64,000 bases of DNA from Brachypodium distachyon (Eukaryota > Streptophyta > Magnoliopsida > Poales > Poaceae), in the NCBI RefSeq assembly GCF_000005505.3, contig NC_016133.3:5332001-5396000 (forward strand). Reading direction: 5' to 3'. How positions within the stretch are numbered: position 1 is the stretch's first letter; every line of letters starts with the position of its first letter. The translations under genes and the position numbers were made by a program. Below, piece by piece: positions 1 through 10,807 of this stretch. The notes below the pieces were generated by a model. The model had not been told where the DNA came from. It worked only from the letters and a program-made list of their open reading frames with translations, and ran no database searches.

Positions 1-430
1 GTTGTTTTCTCTTCTAATTTTGATAACTCTTGCATCCAAGTTTTGAATATAGGAGAGAATCTGATGTAGATTTGGCCTTATAGACCAATGTCTTGGATGC
101 TTGATTGGGTCTCTCTTTACCACAGCTTCAGCAAGAACATTGCTGTCAGTTAAGAAATTAGGTTGATGTACTCCCATGACTGTTCCAATCTGTGCTGCAA
201 GCTCCAGAGCTTGAGCCTCCACTTCAAGTGCTGAACCTGCAAATGAGAAAGCCTCCACAAAAACAGAATACTTTTGTTCTCCAATCCGATGCATAAAGAT
301 GCCAATGCCTGCTTTACTCTTTGTACCTGCAAGAAAAGACACATTTGGAGACACATTTGAAGCTGGGGCTTCCAAGCAGCATCAGTAAAAATGTTAGGTC
401 CTTCAGCCATGCGACGCTTGTGAAGCTGAA
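1..430 (-). pseudogene. RNase H-like domain fragment of a non-LTR retroelement (RVT_3 type)
   Basis: On the minus strand the translation reads FTDAAWK followed, after a shift of reading frame, by KAGIGIFMHRIGEQ, VEAQALELAAQIG and LTDSNVLAEAVV. These match in order the conserved blocks of the plant RNase H-like domain found behind plant LINE reverse transcriptases: the first Asp in TDAAW, the Glu in VEAQAL, the Asp in TDSN. The frame break lies near 330-360, so the piece cannot be made as one protein, and no reverse transcriptase core is attached inside the window. It may continue past the left edge. A 19-base stretch at 328-346 recurs at 557-575. The call is retroelement relic; function in the present genome is not expected. 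Confidence 0.6.
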
Positions 431-959
431 AGGAAATTGGAAACACATTTGTAGAAGTATTCTTCCAGGAATCATTCGTGAAGAAGGTAGGCCCTGAAGA
501 TATTCCGCTACTGTCAATGGGAGATGAATGGTGAAGTTGCTATGACTTGGTTCCGTGCAAGAAAAGACACATTTGTGGAGCGGATCTCCTGAAGTTCACG
601 AATCACGATGCTCCAGAAATGGTTTCCGCACGATTGGGAAATAGTCAAACAACAATATAGTGTGCCAACTCTTCTTTGGCTTATTAAGATTTACTCCATG
701 TATACAATGATGTGACATGAAATTGATATCCCTGTACTTGCATTCAAAAGCACTGGCTTCGTCTCGTATGAAGTGTTGTCTAAATGAACATGTAACTACA
801 CATCACAACGCGTCTACATGTATATATGTATGTATCTAGACAAAGTTGCGACTGTTACATATTAACAGATTAATTTTTGGTCAAAACATCGGTCAAAAGA
901 ATCCTAATATGTCGGCTAGTATGGTTGTCATGTTTTCTCTTTGGAGAAACTCGTCTTTG
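431..959. other. Intergenic, no gene seen
   Basis: AT-rich sequence without a convincing open frame. The only feature seen is the short repeat at 557-575 that copies part of the neighbouring retroelement fragment. Confidence 0.5.
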
Positions 960-1719
960 AGCGCAAAATAAAACGGATTTGCTAGTTCTTAGTCGCATGA
1001 GAACAACAATTTCTCAGTTGACGGTTTAAGCCGTTGGATCACATGCCGAGGTTCGCGCTGCAGTGAGTCCGGTGATTTCAATGTCTTCATGTTAGCAGGG
1101 TGGTCTTCTGCACATTTGCCCATTTGGTACGTCGCATGTTCGATTCTCCATGTTTTGCTTTTCTAAGACTAAGACAATAATACTTCACATATAATACATG
1201 TGCAATTTTTTAGATTAATTTTCACATAAATTTCTGTTAAAATAGAAACCCTTGCATGTGAAATATTAACTCTTGCAGGTGCAATTTTAATACTTGAATG
1301 TGCAACTTTACTGATTTAAACTAGAATGATATTTGGGCAGCTGAATGCCCTGGAGAAGTGCCGCATTTTCTGTGGAGATTTGCACACAATAGCTTGCCGC
1401 TGAGAATGAGTATTAAGAGAAGAGGCATCCCGTGCGACACAATCGACCCGATGTGCCATCGGCTGGATGAAGATGGAGCACACCAGTTCCTGTAGTGTAA
1501 AGCAGTTGGGAAAATCTGGAACGAGCTGTATTTGGAAGAGCTGCGATGTGAGCTGCTCTCGCATGCAGGCCCGCGCGAGGTGATTGCCGCTGTGCTTCGA
1601 CAGAAGGAAGAAACGAGATTCCTGTGCCTGTCGTTTCTTTGGACCGTGCGTAGATTAAATTAGGAGCTGCTGTGGTTGGCCGACTAAGAAATAAACATTT
1701 CTCAGTCGACTGAGACCGA
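960..1719 (+). mobile_element. Element of the CTCAGTCG-palindrome family, copy 1
   Basis: The left end (about 960-1075) carries a nested palindrome TTCTTAGTCGCATGAGAA followed by TTTCTCAGTTGACGG. The right end (about 1680-1719) reads GACTAAGAAATAAACATTTC then TCAGTCGACTGAG. The reverse complement of 42735-43600 has the same ends in the same order, which defines the two as copies of one family. The middle of this copy contains a reverse-transcriptase zinc-binding fragment. Superfamily unknown; the short palindromic ends suggest a DNA transposon. Confidence 0.45.
1325..1670 (+). pseudogene. Zinc-binding domain of a plant LINE-type reverse transcriptase (zf-RVT), broken
   Basis: Plus-strand translation gives GEVPHFLWRFAHNSLPLR, then RRGIPCDTIDPMCHRLDEDG, HQFL, a stop, and CKAVGKIWNEL. 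This is the typical plant zf-RVT order: W-x-FLWR-x-xHNSLP, a Cys/His pair region and a C-x-x-xxxxW block. The TAG stop near 1495 sits exactly where the third zinc ligand block begins, so the fragment is dead. No reverse transcriptase core precedes it. It lies inside the CTCAGTCG-family element and may have been captured by or inserted into it. Confidence 0.6.
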
Positions 1720-2809
1720 GCCACTCCCAAAATAAAATGGTTAGCAACCAGAAAGAAACATCATTGCCGGAGGAGTTCAGAAGGAGATCTGAAAACACCA
1801 ATGTTGTCAACAGTCAAATCGGATAAAAAGAGAGCATATAAGGAGGGGCACTGCAAAGGGGCGGAGCAAGTGGGGTGGGGGAATGGCCCAAGAAGGAACC
1901 GCGGAGGCAAGCATGCAGGGGAGTAAGTTTTGTGTCACATAATTCACATTTCATTCTTTAATCATTGGTCAAAGCTTGAACTTACAGTGACAATAAACTC
2001 CATATTTCTGAACGGATAGAGTAAACTGATTAGCAACAAACTACTACGTATTAATGTGCCATGACCTTTGGATTAAGCTAATTGAAACGATTTCAAAATG
2101 TGATGGGACACCACTAGTTAATGTCAAATATTAAGAAATAACTGCACGTCTGCACAAACAACACCAGTGAAAAGACACCAAAGTACAAAATCTCTTTCAG
2201 TAAAGTGCAGCACCACAATTTAAAGAAAATGTTGTTATGGCATGGCAATGCTCATTACAGGATTCAAATCACAATTTCTGGACATCTAAGAGTTTGCTTG
2301 TATAAAGCTTTTAAATCTACAACAATGACAAGGTTAGATATCTTGCACAACCCGATGGTACTACTCTTACTACTCCAATGGAGATGCCAAGATGGTAGCG
2401 AAGTAAAACATTCGCAACCATACGGTAAGGCATGTACAAAGGAAAAAAAAGTTACAGAATTACACAAGAGAAAATCTCAGAATGCACATTGGGCTTGTAC
2501 TTGACGAAGAACTGTGCAACCTTTTCACACCATGCTTTTCTGTTAACTATCTCAACATTTCCCCTTCAAGAAGAAAAAACTCTGTCAAACTGACTTCAAA
2601 CGCAATTGTTGACAGTGGTGGGAAAGCATACAAACAGGAAATATTACCTGAAAGTGCAAGGTGACAGACCGTCAGACCCAATTTCACAAGCTCTGTGTAG
2701 CAAGCATTATAAGTTCATAACTATGTTTAAAGATCCCAACCTGTTGATGGCAAAGCATTCCAGTGGCTGATGCAAGAATCAATATCTTTCCACAAAGAAG
2801 CAGCCCAGC
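1720..2809. other. Intergenic and RCC1 gene 3' flank
   Basis: No coding region is supported. Short open frames at 2205-2664 have no recognisable content. The part next to 2810 should hold the 3' untranslated region of the RCC1-repeat gene. Confidence 0.5.
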
Positions 2810-5139
2810 CTACTCATTAACCAAGATAAGATTATGGTCCATCCCCGTGGCAACTTGTAAGACCTCTACTCCTTCCAGGGTATCGATGAGACAAGGCTCT
2901 GCCTCATCCATTGAGCTTCCCAAACCTAGCCTACCATTTCGGCCAGATCCCCATGCCCAAGCTTCTCCGTTAGACATGAGAACCACAGAATGAACTCGAC
3001 CAGCAGCAGCTGATACTGGCTTCTCACCAACCAGATAGTCAATTAGTGCTGGGATGTCCTCTTGGCCAGGTCGGCCAAGCTGGGAGCTGCAGTTCCATCC
3101 CCATGAGAGCACACGAGTTTCAACATTGTCAGTGCTTGTATGGCATAGTGCAAGAGAGTGGCCAGCACTTGCTGACACGGAGAATGGGCTGCAGCTTATG
3201 TCGACAGGAAGTAATTTGGGCAAGCCTGCCTTCCTACCAAGTTGTCCATAAGTGTTGTCTCCACCACTCAGTACAGTGCAATTAGCTGGGTAAATGCATA
3301 AACCACATGAGAGAAATAAATACAATGGAAATTGAAAAACGTGAACACCCAAAGACAAGTACTCCCTCCGATCCATAAAAAGTGTCCACCATTTTGTAAT
3401 AAGTTAGTACAAAATTAAAATTTGTACTAACTTAGTACAAATTTTATACTAAGTGGACGACACTTTTTATGGATCGGAGGGAGTACATTTTTAGTGGTCA
3501 TTATTGTTCATCTATTCAAACTTGTGCAATTGCTAACATAAATACATTCGCAGTTTTGGTGCTCACGCATACAAAACCTTGAGCATCATACTGTATGCAT
3601 GACGCTTCATGCTTTCATAACAGCCCAGCTCCTAGCTTTATATGTTGATAAAAGAACAAACAAGAATTGTGAGAAAGAATGTAAGTGCTTGAATAACCAA
3701 TGGTCACAACTTATATTTACTATTCATAATTCCACCATGGATTATCAACACTTACTAGTTTTGAGGAAATGAAAAATAGAAGTATGAGAAAACATTATCC
3801 ATAGCAAGTTTGCACAAGGGCTTCAATTTTTAGTGAAAATACTTACAGCAGAGAACCAGGGAATGATCAAGCCCACAGGACACATCAGATACCTCAAGAT
3901 GACACACTTCATGAACAAGAGAAGGTTCCCAGATGATGGGCATATTATCTTCACTTCGAATTTTTTCTGCAACCATCTTCTCAACAGCATCCATCATTGA
4001 ACTAGAATACTTATCCCCCATTTTGCCAATGTATTCTTGGGGAGAAGGAGCCTGGGTACTTCGGCCCATTACTCCCAGCCTTCCATTTTCTGAATAACCC
4101 CAACCAAATAGCCCTCCATCCTTTGTCAATGCCATGGCATGGCCCCATCCAAACGATACCTACCATTTTTCCTTCAATCAGAACTGTTGCCTTGCTAGTG
4201 AGCAACATACATATACTTTAATTTCAGGGAGAAATTTGAAACCTTAACAACATCATAGCTAGCAAGTGCCTGCACTCTACAAGGCACTGTAGCCTCCACA
4301 ATGTCCTTGCCAAGGCCAAGTTGGCCACGCTTTGATCTCCCCCAAACCCATAAAGAGCCATCGCACCCAATTGCTGCCGAAACAACACCTGAAGCAGATA
4401 CAGATCGAACTTGAACATTCTCCAATCCTCTCACCTGCTCTGGTTTGCTCCAAGTATTCCTGCCATTAAGCAAAATGGTAAAACAGTTGCACTTACATAT
4501 GTTACTGAACAAGCACATTACTGTTGCTGATTTATTTGGGCAAGGAAGCCATCGTGCTAGTAACCATATGGTTTCCTTTAATGAAATCGGAGAGGTAGCT
4601 CTCATTAATAATCATAAAAAAAATCGTGCTAGCAACCGGAATAGATAATTGCAATTTGCAACTGCACTTTATATAACCTATCAGGAAGCAGTGCCATTGT
4701 TGCAGATTAGCACTACACTGGGATCATAACATTGGGGCATCGGTATGCACGTGAGTCGTCACCTAGTAGCGCCGAAGAGAAAGAGCATCCAACAAGGGCA
4801 AAGGGAAAGGGGAAAGAGGGTTAGAATAAATCACCTCGGGGCGTTGAGACCGCGGCCGAGCTGGCCTTCTTCGTTGCGCCCCCATGCCCAGACCTCCCCG
4901 ACTGCGGATACGGCGAGGGAGTGGTAGTGACCGGCTGCGACCGCGGCGACGGACGGCGGGAGGGAGGGCACGGGCGTGGGGACGTACACGTCGGCAGCCG
5001 GCGCAGGCTGGCCCACCGCTCCATGGCTGTTGTCGCCAAACCCGTACACCGCGCCGGATCGCGGAGGCGCCTTCGCGCACGCGGCGAGCGCGGAGAAGAG
5101 GCGGGAAGCGGAGGAGCGCGCGCGGAGGAGGTGACGCAT
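2810..5139 (-). CDS. RCC1-repeat (beta-propeller) protein, possibly organelle-targeted
   Basis: Four exons: 5139-4835, 4459-4243, 4159-3847, 3285-2810 (stop 2812-2810). All junctions are GT-AG and phase closes to 436 residues. Seven RCC1-type motifs are seen: VYGFGDNSHGAVGQ, VWAWGRNEEGQLG, LWVWGRSKRGQLGLG, LFGWGYSENGRLG, LSGGDNTYGQLG, LSWGWNCSSQLG and AWAWGSGRNGRLGLG. This is the number expected for one complete seven-bladed propeller. The first about 28 residues (MRHLLRARSSASRLFSALAA) are rich in Arg, Ser and Ala with no acidic residue, as in mitochondrial or plastid transit peptides. Plant RCC1/RUG-type proteins of this size (about 430-450 residues) include organelle splicing factors, but I cannot assign the subfamily. 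A loop with KMGDKYSSSMMDAVEKMVAE interrupts the propeller after blade four. Intron 3 carries a Stowaway MITE. Bases 5241-5246 upstream hold a TGGGCC motif. Confidence 0.9.
3362..3483. mobile_element. Stowaway-like MITE (122 bp) in intron 3 of the RCC1 gene
   Basis: Ends are CTCCCTCCGATCCATAAAAA and its near-perfect inverse, with a TA duplicated on both sides (3360-3361 and 3484-3485). The interior is also self-complementary (TTAGTACAAA...TTTGTACTAA), so the transcript would fold into one hairpin. Confidence 0.9.
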
Positions 5140-5653
5140 TTGGGGCAGCCGTCGAAGAGTGGGGAAGAAGACGACGGCTGCGTTGGGGACGATTTACTGT
5201 GGACCCGAGAAAAGATAGCCCAACTACGCGTCATGTTTCTTGGGCCGGGCCGATTTAGGCATCTTACGCATGCTGACTGTCATTCGGCCTACAAAAATAT
5301 GGACCCCACAGTTCGGTAGATTGGCTGCTGATGAAGATTATGGTAAGGTTAAACCACCACATGGCAGCCTCCTCTCCCTCACCTCCACGAACATTCTAGA
5401 TCATGAATACATGAAACTTTCAACTCAAAACTCGAAAGATCAAAGACGCAGGTATTGGTGAAGAGTGATCAGAGATGCAATGCACACTAAGAGCACAATA
5501 TAATAAATATTACAAGCGTGCACGCAGCACGCGTACAAATTTACATGTTACACCCACCCTCAGCATTTTAAACCTCTCTCACGCACTACATTCCATGGAC
5601 GATGGGTACCATCATGGCGATGCACGGATCGATCGATCGATTTGATGATGCCT
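5140..5653. promoter_or_regulatory. RCC1 gene promoter and LHCA3 3' untranslated region
   Basis: Both neighbours lie on the minus strand, so this stretch holds the end of LHCA3 transcripts (right side) and the start region of the RCC1 gene (left side). TGGGCCGGGCCG at 5241-5252 is a site-II-like promoter motif about 100 bp before the RCC1 start codon. No other gene is seen. Confidence 0.5.
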
Positions 5654-6659
5654 TTAGTGGAACTTGAGGCTGGTGAGGATGTTGTTGTTGACGGGGTCGG
5701 AGAGGTGGTCGAGGAGGTTCTGGAAGGGGCCGACGCCGGTGAAGATGGCCTGGATGGACATGCCGAGGAAGGCGAGCATGGCAAGGCGGCCGTTCTTGAT
5801 CTCCTTGAGCTTGAGCTCTGCCAACTCCTTGTCGCTCTTGGTGCCGAAGCCGAGCGGGTTGAAGATGGGCCCGCCGGGGTAGGCGGGGTCGCCGGAGCCG
5901 CCGAGGAACTTCTCCAGGCCCAGGAAGTACTGCTTCCCCATGGAGCCTGGGTTGTACCAGTCCTGCAGCCGCCGGTGCTCCGCGAACCCGATCAGCGCCA
6001 TCTCGAACACGAACAGCGTGTAGGGGTCGGCCCAGTACTGGTACGTGCCCGCAGGCGGGATGGCGCCCGCCTGGAACCACGGGATCGCCGTCTCCGGCGG
6101 GACAAGCCCGACCTTGCCCAAGGCCTCCGGTGCGATCATGCCCACCACGCCCATCATCGCCGTCCGCCCGTTGAAGACCTCGCCGTAGGCCAGCCACTTG
6201 GGCTCGATGAACCCGCCGGTGCCCTCCGGGTCCGACAGGCCCAGCGGGTCGAAGCCGAAGTCACCCGGCAGTCTGCACACCATTAATACTTTCTTGATCA
6301 GATTCTCAATCAATTCTCTTTGCCACCCTGCCAATATTCCAATGAATACATATTGTGCTCCGGTGCAAGACTTACGTTCCATCAAGGTAGCTCAGGGACT
6401 GCTTGGACGCGAACCACAGCTGCCTGTTATCATTTTGCTGAAAGAGAAAACAGCTTGCTAATTAATTAATCTCATATTATCACATCAGGAAACAAAAAGT
6501 GTACATAGCTGGAGATGAACACATATATACCTTGGCAGGGGGGCTGGACTCTGCCCTGACGATGAAGGGGGACTTCCTGGAGGAAGACGACCTGGAGAAG
6601 GAGGACTGCAGGGGCCTCCCCAGCAGCTGCCTCCCAGATAGAAGACCCTGAGCCGCCAT
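5654..6659 (-). CDS. LHCA3: Photosystem I light-harvesting chlorophyll a/b protein Lhca3, plastid precursor
   Basis: Three exons: 6659-6531, 6437-6376, 6272-5654; GT-AG junctions; 269 residues. Residues 1 to about 37 form a Ser/Arg-rich plastid transit peptide ending near IVRA. The mature part has three transmembrane helices. Helix B carries E95-x-x-N98-G-R, helix C carries [13 protein letters not shown], helix A carries [10 protein letters not shown]. Asn (not His) at position 98 is the chlorophyll ligand typical of Lhca3 and Lhca4 and linked in the literature to red-shifted chlorophylls. [28 protein letters not shown] and the end [11 protein letters not shown] are Lhca3 hallmarks. The product binds chlorophyll and xanthophyll in thylakoids and docks on photosystem I. 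Length is normal. A G-box and I-box lie upstream. Start chosen at 6659: first ATG, followed by a good transit peptide. Confidence 0.97.
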
Positions 6660-6876
6660 TGTTCCTGCAAGCTCCTCCTCTAGCTCCTGCTTTCGGGGAG
6701 ATGAGGAAAGTGCAGTGTGTGGTGAGATGAAAGTGTGTGCTCTGAAACCGTTCACTGCTAGAAAAGGAGAGAGGTACAAGGCTTGTGGCTGGGCGGGAGT
6801 GGGGCCGGGGAAATCTAATTCAGGTGTGAGATGGCAGCTGAGTGGATGAGGGCATCTGTGGACCCAGTAGAAGCAC

Positions 6877-6903
6877 GCCACGTGGCAGGTTTGGTGAGAT
6901 AAG
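6877..6903 (-). promoter_or_regulatory. G-box plus I-box upstream of LHCA3
   Basis: GCCACGTGGC (6877-6886) is a perfect 10-bp palindrome with the CACGTG G-box core, about 220 bp before the LHCA3 start codon. GATAAGG (6898-6904) is an I-box twelve bases further out. This pair is the classic light-responsive module of photosynthesis genes. The role here is inferred from position; no clear TATA box was seen closer in. Confidence 0.65.
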
Positions 6904-6904
6904 G

Positions 6905-7741
6905 GGGGTTGCCACCTGGCCTCCCAGCATTCCCTTGGCTGAGATTTTCTTTTTTGCCTTCTGTCCAGGCTTGTGGACAGGACAACAGCACATCTCACAG
7001 GAGAAAAAAAAGGCTTGTGGACATCACAGGTTGGTGTTGTTTTTTGTGTCTAAAATCTCCATTTCTTGTGATGGAACTAGATATTGGATATCATGGTTGC
7101 CCACATGAGCCTATCATATTGCATGCCATCTTGCAGGTTAACAATACAGATGGGCTTTGGATAGGGGAGGATTTCTGGGACTATCTCCTCATAATATCCA
7201 TCACCACCCCAACCCACCACCCTCTGAATTAAATACCCACTTAAAAGAACTTAAAGGATCCAGTTAACAGACATACTTTGGCAGTTAACAGTCGGCACGA
7301 TAATAAGAGGCCAAAGTGAGTGAATTTCAATAAGGTAAAAGCAATACAATTTTTAACATAACGTATATGTCAAGATATGCTTGAGGGCTCTGCCACTGAA
7401 CTGCAAGTCCACAGTTTTACATTCTGACGAAAACAAATAAACATGCAAACAATTTGTACCTTATGTTCTACAGGTAACACATTTGATCTGCCAAAAAGGG
7501 AGCAGAGTGTGTCTGCCAACACTATATTGAAACTGAAGTCAGTAAGCTCTATCCAGTTCAGAGGCAGATGTGCTTGTTTTACATAACAGTTGGGCATTCT
7601 TAAGATAAGCACCCGCTCTCATTTACCTGATAAACAAAAGGTCAGTCAGTTATTTAAGAAAACACTGTTTACTAATCAGAACCAAATTTGCTATGCTTAG
7701 ATATGTTCTTTAATCAGACTCCATTTCAAGACCGTAAATAC
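6905..7741. other. Intergenic, no gene seen
   Basis: Upstream flank of LHCA3 followed by AT-rich sequence. An 80-codon open frame at 7370-7612 (-) has no recognisable motif and is not supported as a gene. Confidence 0.5.
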
Positions 7742-7756
7742 ATGTTTCTGAATACA

Positions 7757-7972
7757 GTGAGAACTGGGTGTCCACCAGTTGGCTAGAGGCGCACACTCAT
7801 GGTGTCTGACAAGCCTCGTCACCCGCTTTGAAGACATGAGCCTCCTAATTTCCTCTTAGAAACTCTTACGGATGATGTAACTGTGTTTGAAAATGAATAA
7901 AAAGGGCTGCCTAATGGTTGTCTCTCCTTACAGGAAAAGGCCACAGGGGCTAGTCCCTGCTTAAAAAAAATT
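7757..7972 (+). mobile_element. SINE-like retroposon, 216 bp, with 15-bp target duplications
   Basis: The 15-mer ATGTTTCTGAATACA occurs at 7742-7756 and again at 7973-7987, exactly flanking this segment. The segment ends in an A-rich tail (TTAAAAAAAATT), as expected for target-primed insertion. Near its start TTGGCTAGAGGCG resembles a tRNA-type A box; a B box is not clear. No protein-coding potential. The combination of flanking duplication and A-tail supports a short non-autonomous retroposon; the family is not recognised. Confidence 0.7.
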
Positions 7973-7987
7973 ATGTTTCTGAATACA

Positions 7988-8689
7988 ACAGATTAACACA
8001 AAAACATTATGGAAGTGTGTGCCGACGTGTGGTTAGCGCTATAAAACTTTCACCAGTAATATATGAGGAAGTATATCGAGTGGACATGTAAAAATAATGT
8101 AATATAATATCATTTGTATGTATTACAATATATTTTTATGTCATATATGTCATTTTACTAGTAACTTTGTAGGCATATTAAGTCAACTCATAGTCAAAGT
8201 CATGTCTTGGAGACTTTAAAAAGTCAAGCATGCCTTATATTTAGGAATGGAGGGAGTAAATTTTTTGGTCTATCTGCAGTTTGTTTGAGGGTTATGAAGG
8301 ACGAGGTATCACATGGTTTCTAAGAGAGCAAGATTCTGTTTGGTCATGAAGCTCTAATATATAGGATTTTGATGTTCATGCAGCATTAGAAGGTCTTACT
8401 GAAAATTGAGTGGTGGCAATGGTTCACAGAAAGCTGCTAAAGGAAGTAGGACCTGAAAGTCCTATCAGCCTCCTTATTGCCGCGTTTGAATTGCAGATCA
8501 ATATGCTGTGTCAGTTTGTTGCTTGTGATCTGGTTTTGGTAGGGGGTTTCCTTTATCATAATAGTTTAGCTTGCTTTAGTAACCTGACCTCAGTGCAGCC
8601 TCTCGGCAGCTTTCTGACTGTATTTCAAGATTGATGGCTAAGCTGGAGTCCACAGTTTGTAATTGTACTTTGGTACATTTCCAAAACCT
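7988..8689. other. Intergenic; one-sided Stowaway-like end
   Basis: AT-rich. TTAGGAATGGAGGGAGTA at about 8241-8258 is the right end of a Stowaway-like MITE; a matching left end was not found, so it is a remnant. No gene is supported. Confidence 0.45.
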
Positions 8690-9380
8690 GGGTCATATTA
8701 TGTCATAGTTACCAGATTCGCGGTTCTCTCGATTCATGATTCAGGTTCGCAATTTGACAACCTGGATGAATCAAGTTCGAGGAGGGATATGCATGTCTGG
8801 TTCGCGAATCCGGTTACCAATTCGTGTATCCAACTACCTAATATGACATTATGGCCTAGTACGTTTCCTTTTATCTTTCGGTGAGTGTGCAGGGGATAAC
8901 TCTCAGCTTGGCGGAATGGTGACTCTCACGAAGCGGCTACCAGCTGAACTGACAGGCTAAACAATCGCTGAACTAACACCCCTCGACGTTATCAGCTTGG
9001 CAAGAACCAATCTGACCTGACAACGAAGGTCTTTTCCTACAAGCAGTTGAGAATAACTTGCAAGAACAAGGTACGAGCAATTCTGAAGACTTCAGATTTA
9101 TATTAAACACAATATGTGCGGTTACATATAGGAGATCTACCTGTTGGTTTAGTCAACACAAGTGCAGATCACAAGCATTAGTTTCACTAAAAACTCTAAA
9201 CTGAACTAAACATAACCCAAGTTCTAATATGGAGGTACCCTTCCTTTTATAGCCAAAATGGCTGCTAGGTCGGTTTGCTACAGTGTCGTGGTGCTAGAAT
9301 GTAGCTGGCACTAAGTACATATAATTACTATTGAAAAGTAGGTTGTTTCATGTATATGGACAGTCAACAAAGGTAGACAT

Positions 9381-9563
9381 TTAGTCAAAATAGTGGCTAG
9401 CAGTTTTTCCACTTGCAGCACCTTGATTTCTTATCACATTCACATTGTGTTTTCTTCTTGTGTAAGATTTGTGAATGACTGGTCTATTTTCAGATTGAAG
9501 TTGAGTTGAAGCAGTAGGAGCTGTGGCTGCATCGGAAGTGGTCATGTCCTCATCATTCTCCAT
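9381..9563 (-). pseudogene. C-terminal tail of a retrotransposon polyprotein, left arm
   Basis: Reads MENDEDMTTSDAA, then STQLQSENRPVIHKSYTRRK and NVNVIRNQGAASGK before a stop. The same peptide, with substitutions and a frameshift, is read from the plus strand of the other arm (about 9660-9850). Polyproteins of plant gypsy elements commonly end in an acidic EGEDDED-like tail just before the 3' LTR, which fits the order seen here. Assignment to gypsy rather than copia is by resemblance only. Confidence 0.4.
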
Positions 9564-9659
9564 TCTTGAATTGAAGTCGTCCTCGACTCAAGCTCCTCTT
9601 CGGCTCCCACGCATGGGTTTAAATCTGAAGGTGGAGCTAAAGAGGAGCTTGAGTCGACG

Positions 9660-9850
9660 ACTACTTCAATTCAAGAAGGGGAGGATGACGAGGACATGAC
9701 CACTTCCGATGCCGTCACACCTCCTACTACTTCAACTCAACTCCGAAGATAGACTAGTCATTCACAAATTTTACACAAGAGAACACAATGTGAATGTGAT
9801 AAGAAATCAAGGTGCTGCAAATAAAAAAGCTGCCGGCCACTATTTTTTGA
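9660..9850 (+). pseudogene. C-terminal tail of a retrotransposon polyprotein, right arm
   Basis: Mirror copy of the left-arm fragment. EGEDDEDMTTSDAVTPPTTS is read in one frame; SEDRLVIHKFYTREHNVNVI and RNQGAA follow in another, so a frameshift lies near 9745. It is not translatable as one piece. Confidence 0.4.
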
Positions 9851-10807
9851 CTAAATGTCCACTTTTGTTGATTGTCCATATACGTGGAACAACCTTCTTT
9901 TCAATAGTAATTCTATCAGCTGGTGCCAGCTGCACTGTAGCAGCACAACACTGTAGCAAACCGACCTAGCAACAGCCATTTTAGCTTAAAAGGAGGGGTA
10001 CCTCCATATTTAGGACTTGGGTTATGTTTAGTTCAGTTTAGAGTTCGTACTGAAACTGCTGCTTGTGATCTGCTCTTGTGTTGACAACACCAACAGCTAG
10101 ATCTCCTATATGTAACTCCACATATTGTGCTTAATATAAATCTACAGTCTTCAGAATTACTCATACCATGTTCTTGCCAATTATTCTCAACTGCTTGCAG
10201 TAATAGACCTTCGTGGTCAGGTGAGATTGGTTCTTGCAAGTTGATAACATCGAGGGGTGTTGGTTCGGCGATTGTTTGGCCTGTCAGTTCAGCCGGTAGC
10301 TGCTTCATGAGAGTCGCCATTCCGCCAAGTTGAGAGTTATCACGTGCAGACTCACCGAAAGATCAAGGAACACGTAATAGGACTCCTAAACCAACGTGGA
10401 TGGTCCGGTGCTAGAAACGAGAGCTTGTCTTGGTACAAAAGAAAAAAAAATGTGAGCTACGTATAGGAATGGAGGGAGTACTTTACTCACGAAGTAATGG
10501 CAAAAAAAGGAGGAATAAATAGTGCTATCGTGAATCGGAGGGAATTAGAATTGTTGGATTCACGAACCAGAGTTGTATAACTCCCGAAGAACTCGATTCG
10601 TGGACGACATTGAATCATGAACCGCTAACCCAAATTGTCAAACGAGCGAAACATGAATCTAGTAACTATGCCATGTATTATATATTTATTTAACAACGTC
10701 AATCGTAATATCAAGAAAGTACGGACAATAGAGAACTAATCACTTCACGCCATTATATAGCCATTTTATGACGCAAGTAAAAAATGTTACCAATTGAAAA
10801 GGTTGCC

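Larger units (their letters stand above)
8690..10680. repeat. Imperfect palindrome of about 2 kb: two divergent gypsy-like 3' ends head to head
   Basis: Reading outward from about 9601-9632 on both strands gives nearly the same sequence for roughly 900-970 bases per arm. Examples: 9572-9600 against 9633-9675, 9000-9150 against 10110-10260, and the outer CATAGTTAC[C/T]AGATTC at 8703-8720 against its inverse at 10655-10675. Each arm contains, going outward, the end of a polyprotein (EGEDDEDMTTSDA, RNQGAA), then a TATA-like CTATAAAAGG or variant and an LTR-like leader. The arms differ by scattered substitutions and small indels, so the structure is not a cloning artefact. Any read-through transcript would fold into a very long hairpin. 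Confidence 0.75.

Noticed and set aside
4884..5319. Plus-strand frames of 124-132 codons
   Set aside because: Antisense to RCC1 exon 1; Arg/Gly-rich composition only.
5642..6286. 214-codon open frame on the plus strand
   Set aside because: It is the antisense shadow of LHCA3 exon 3; high GC third positions keep the opposite strand open.
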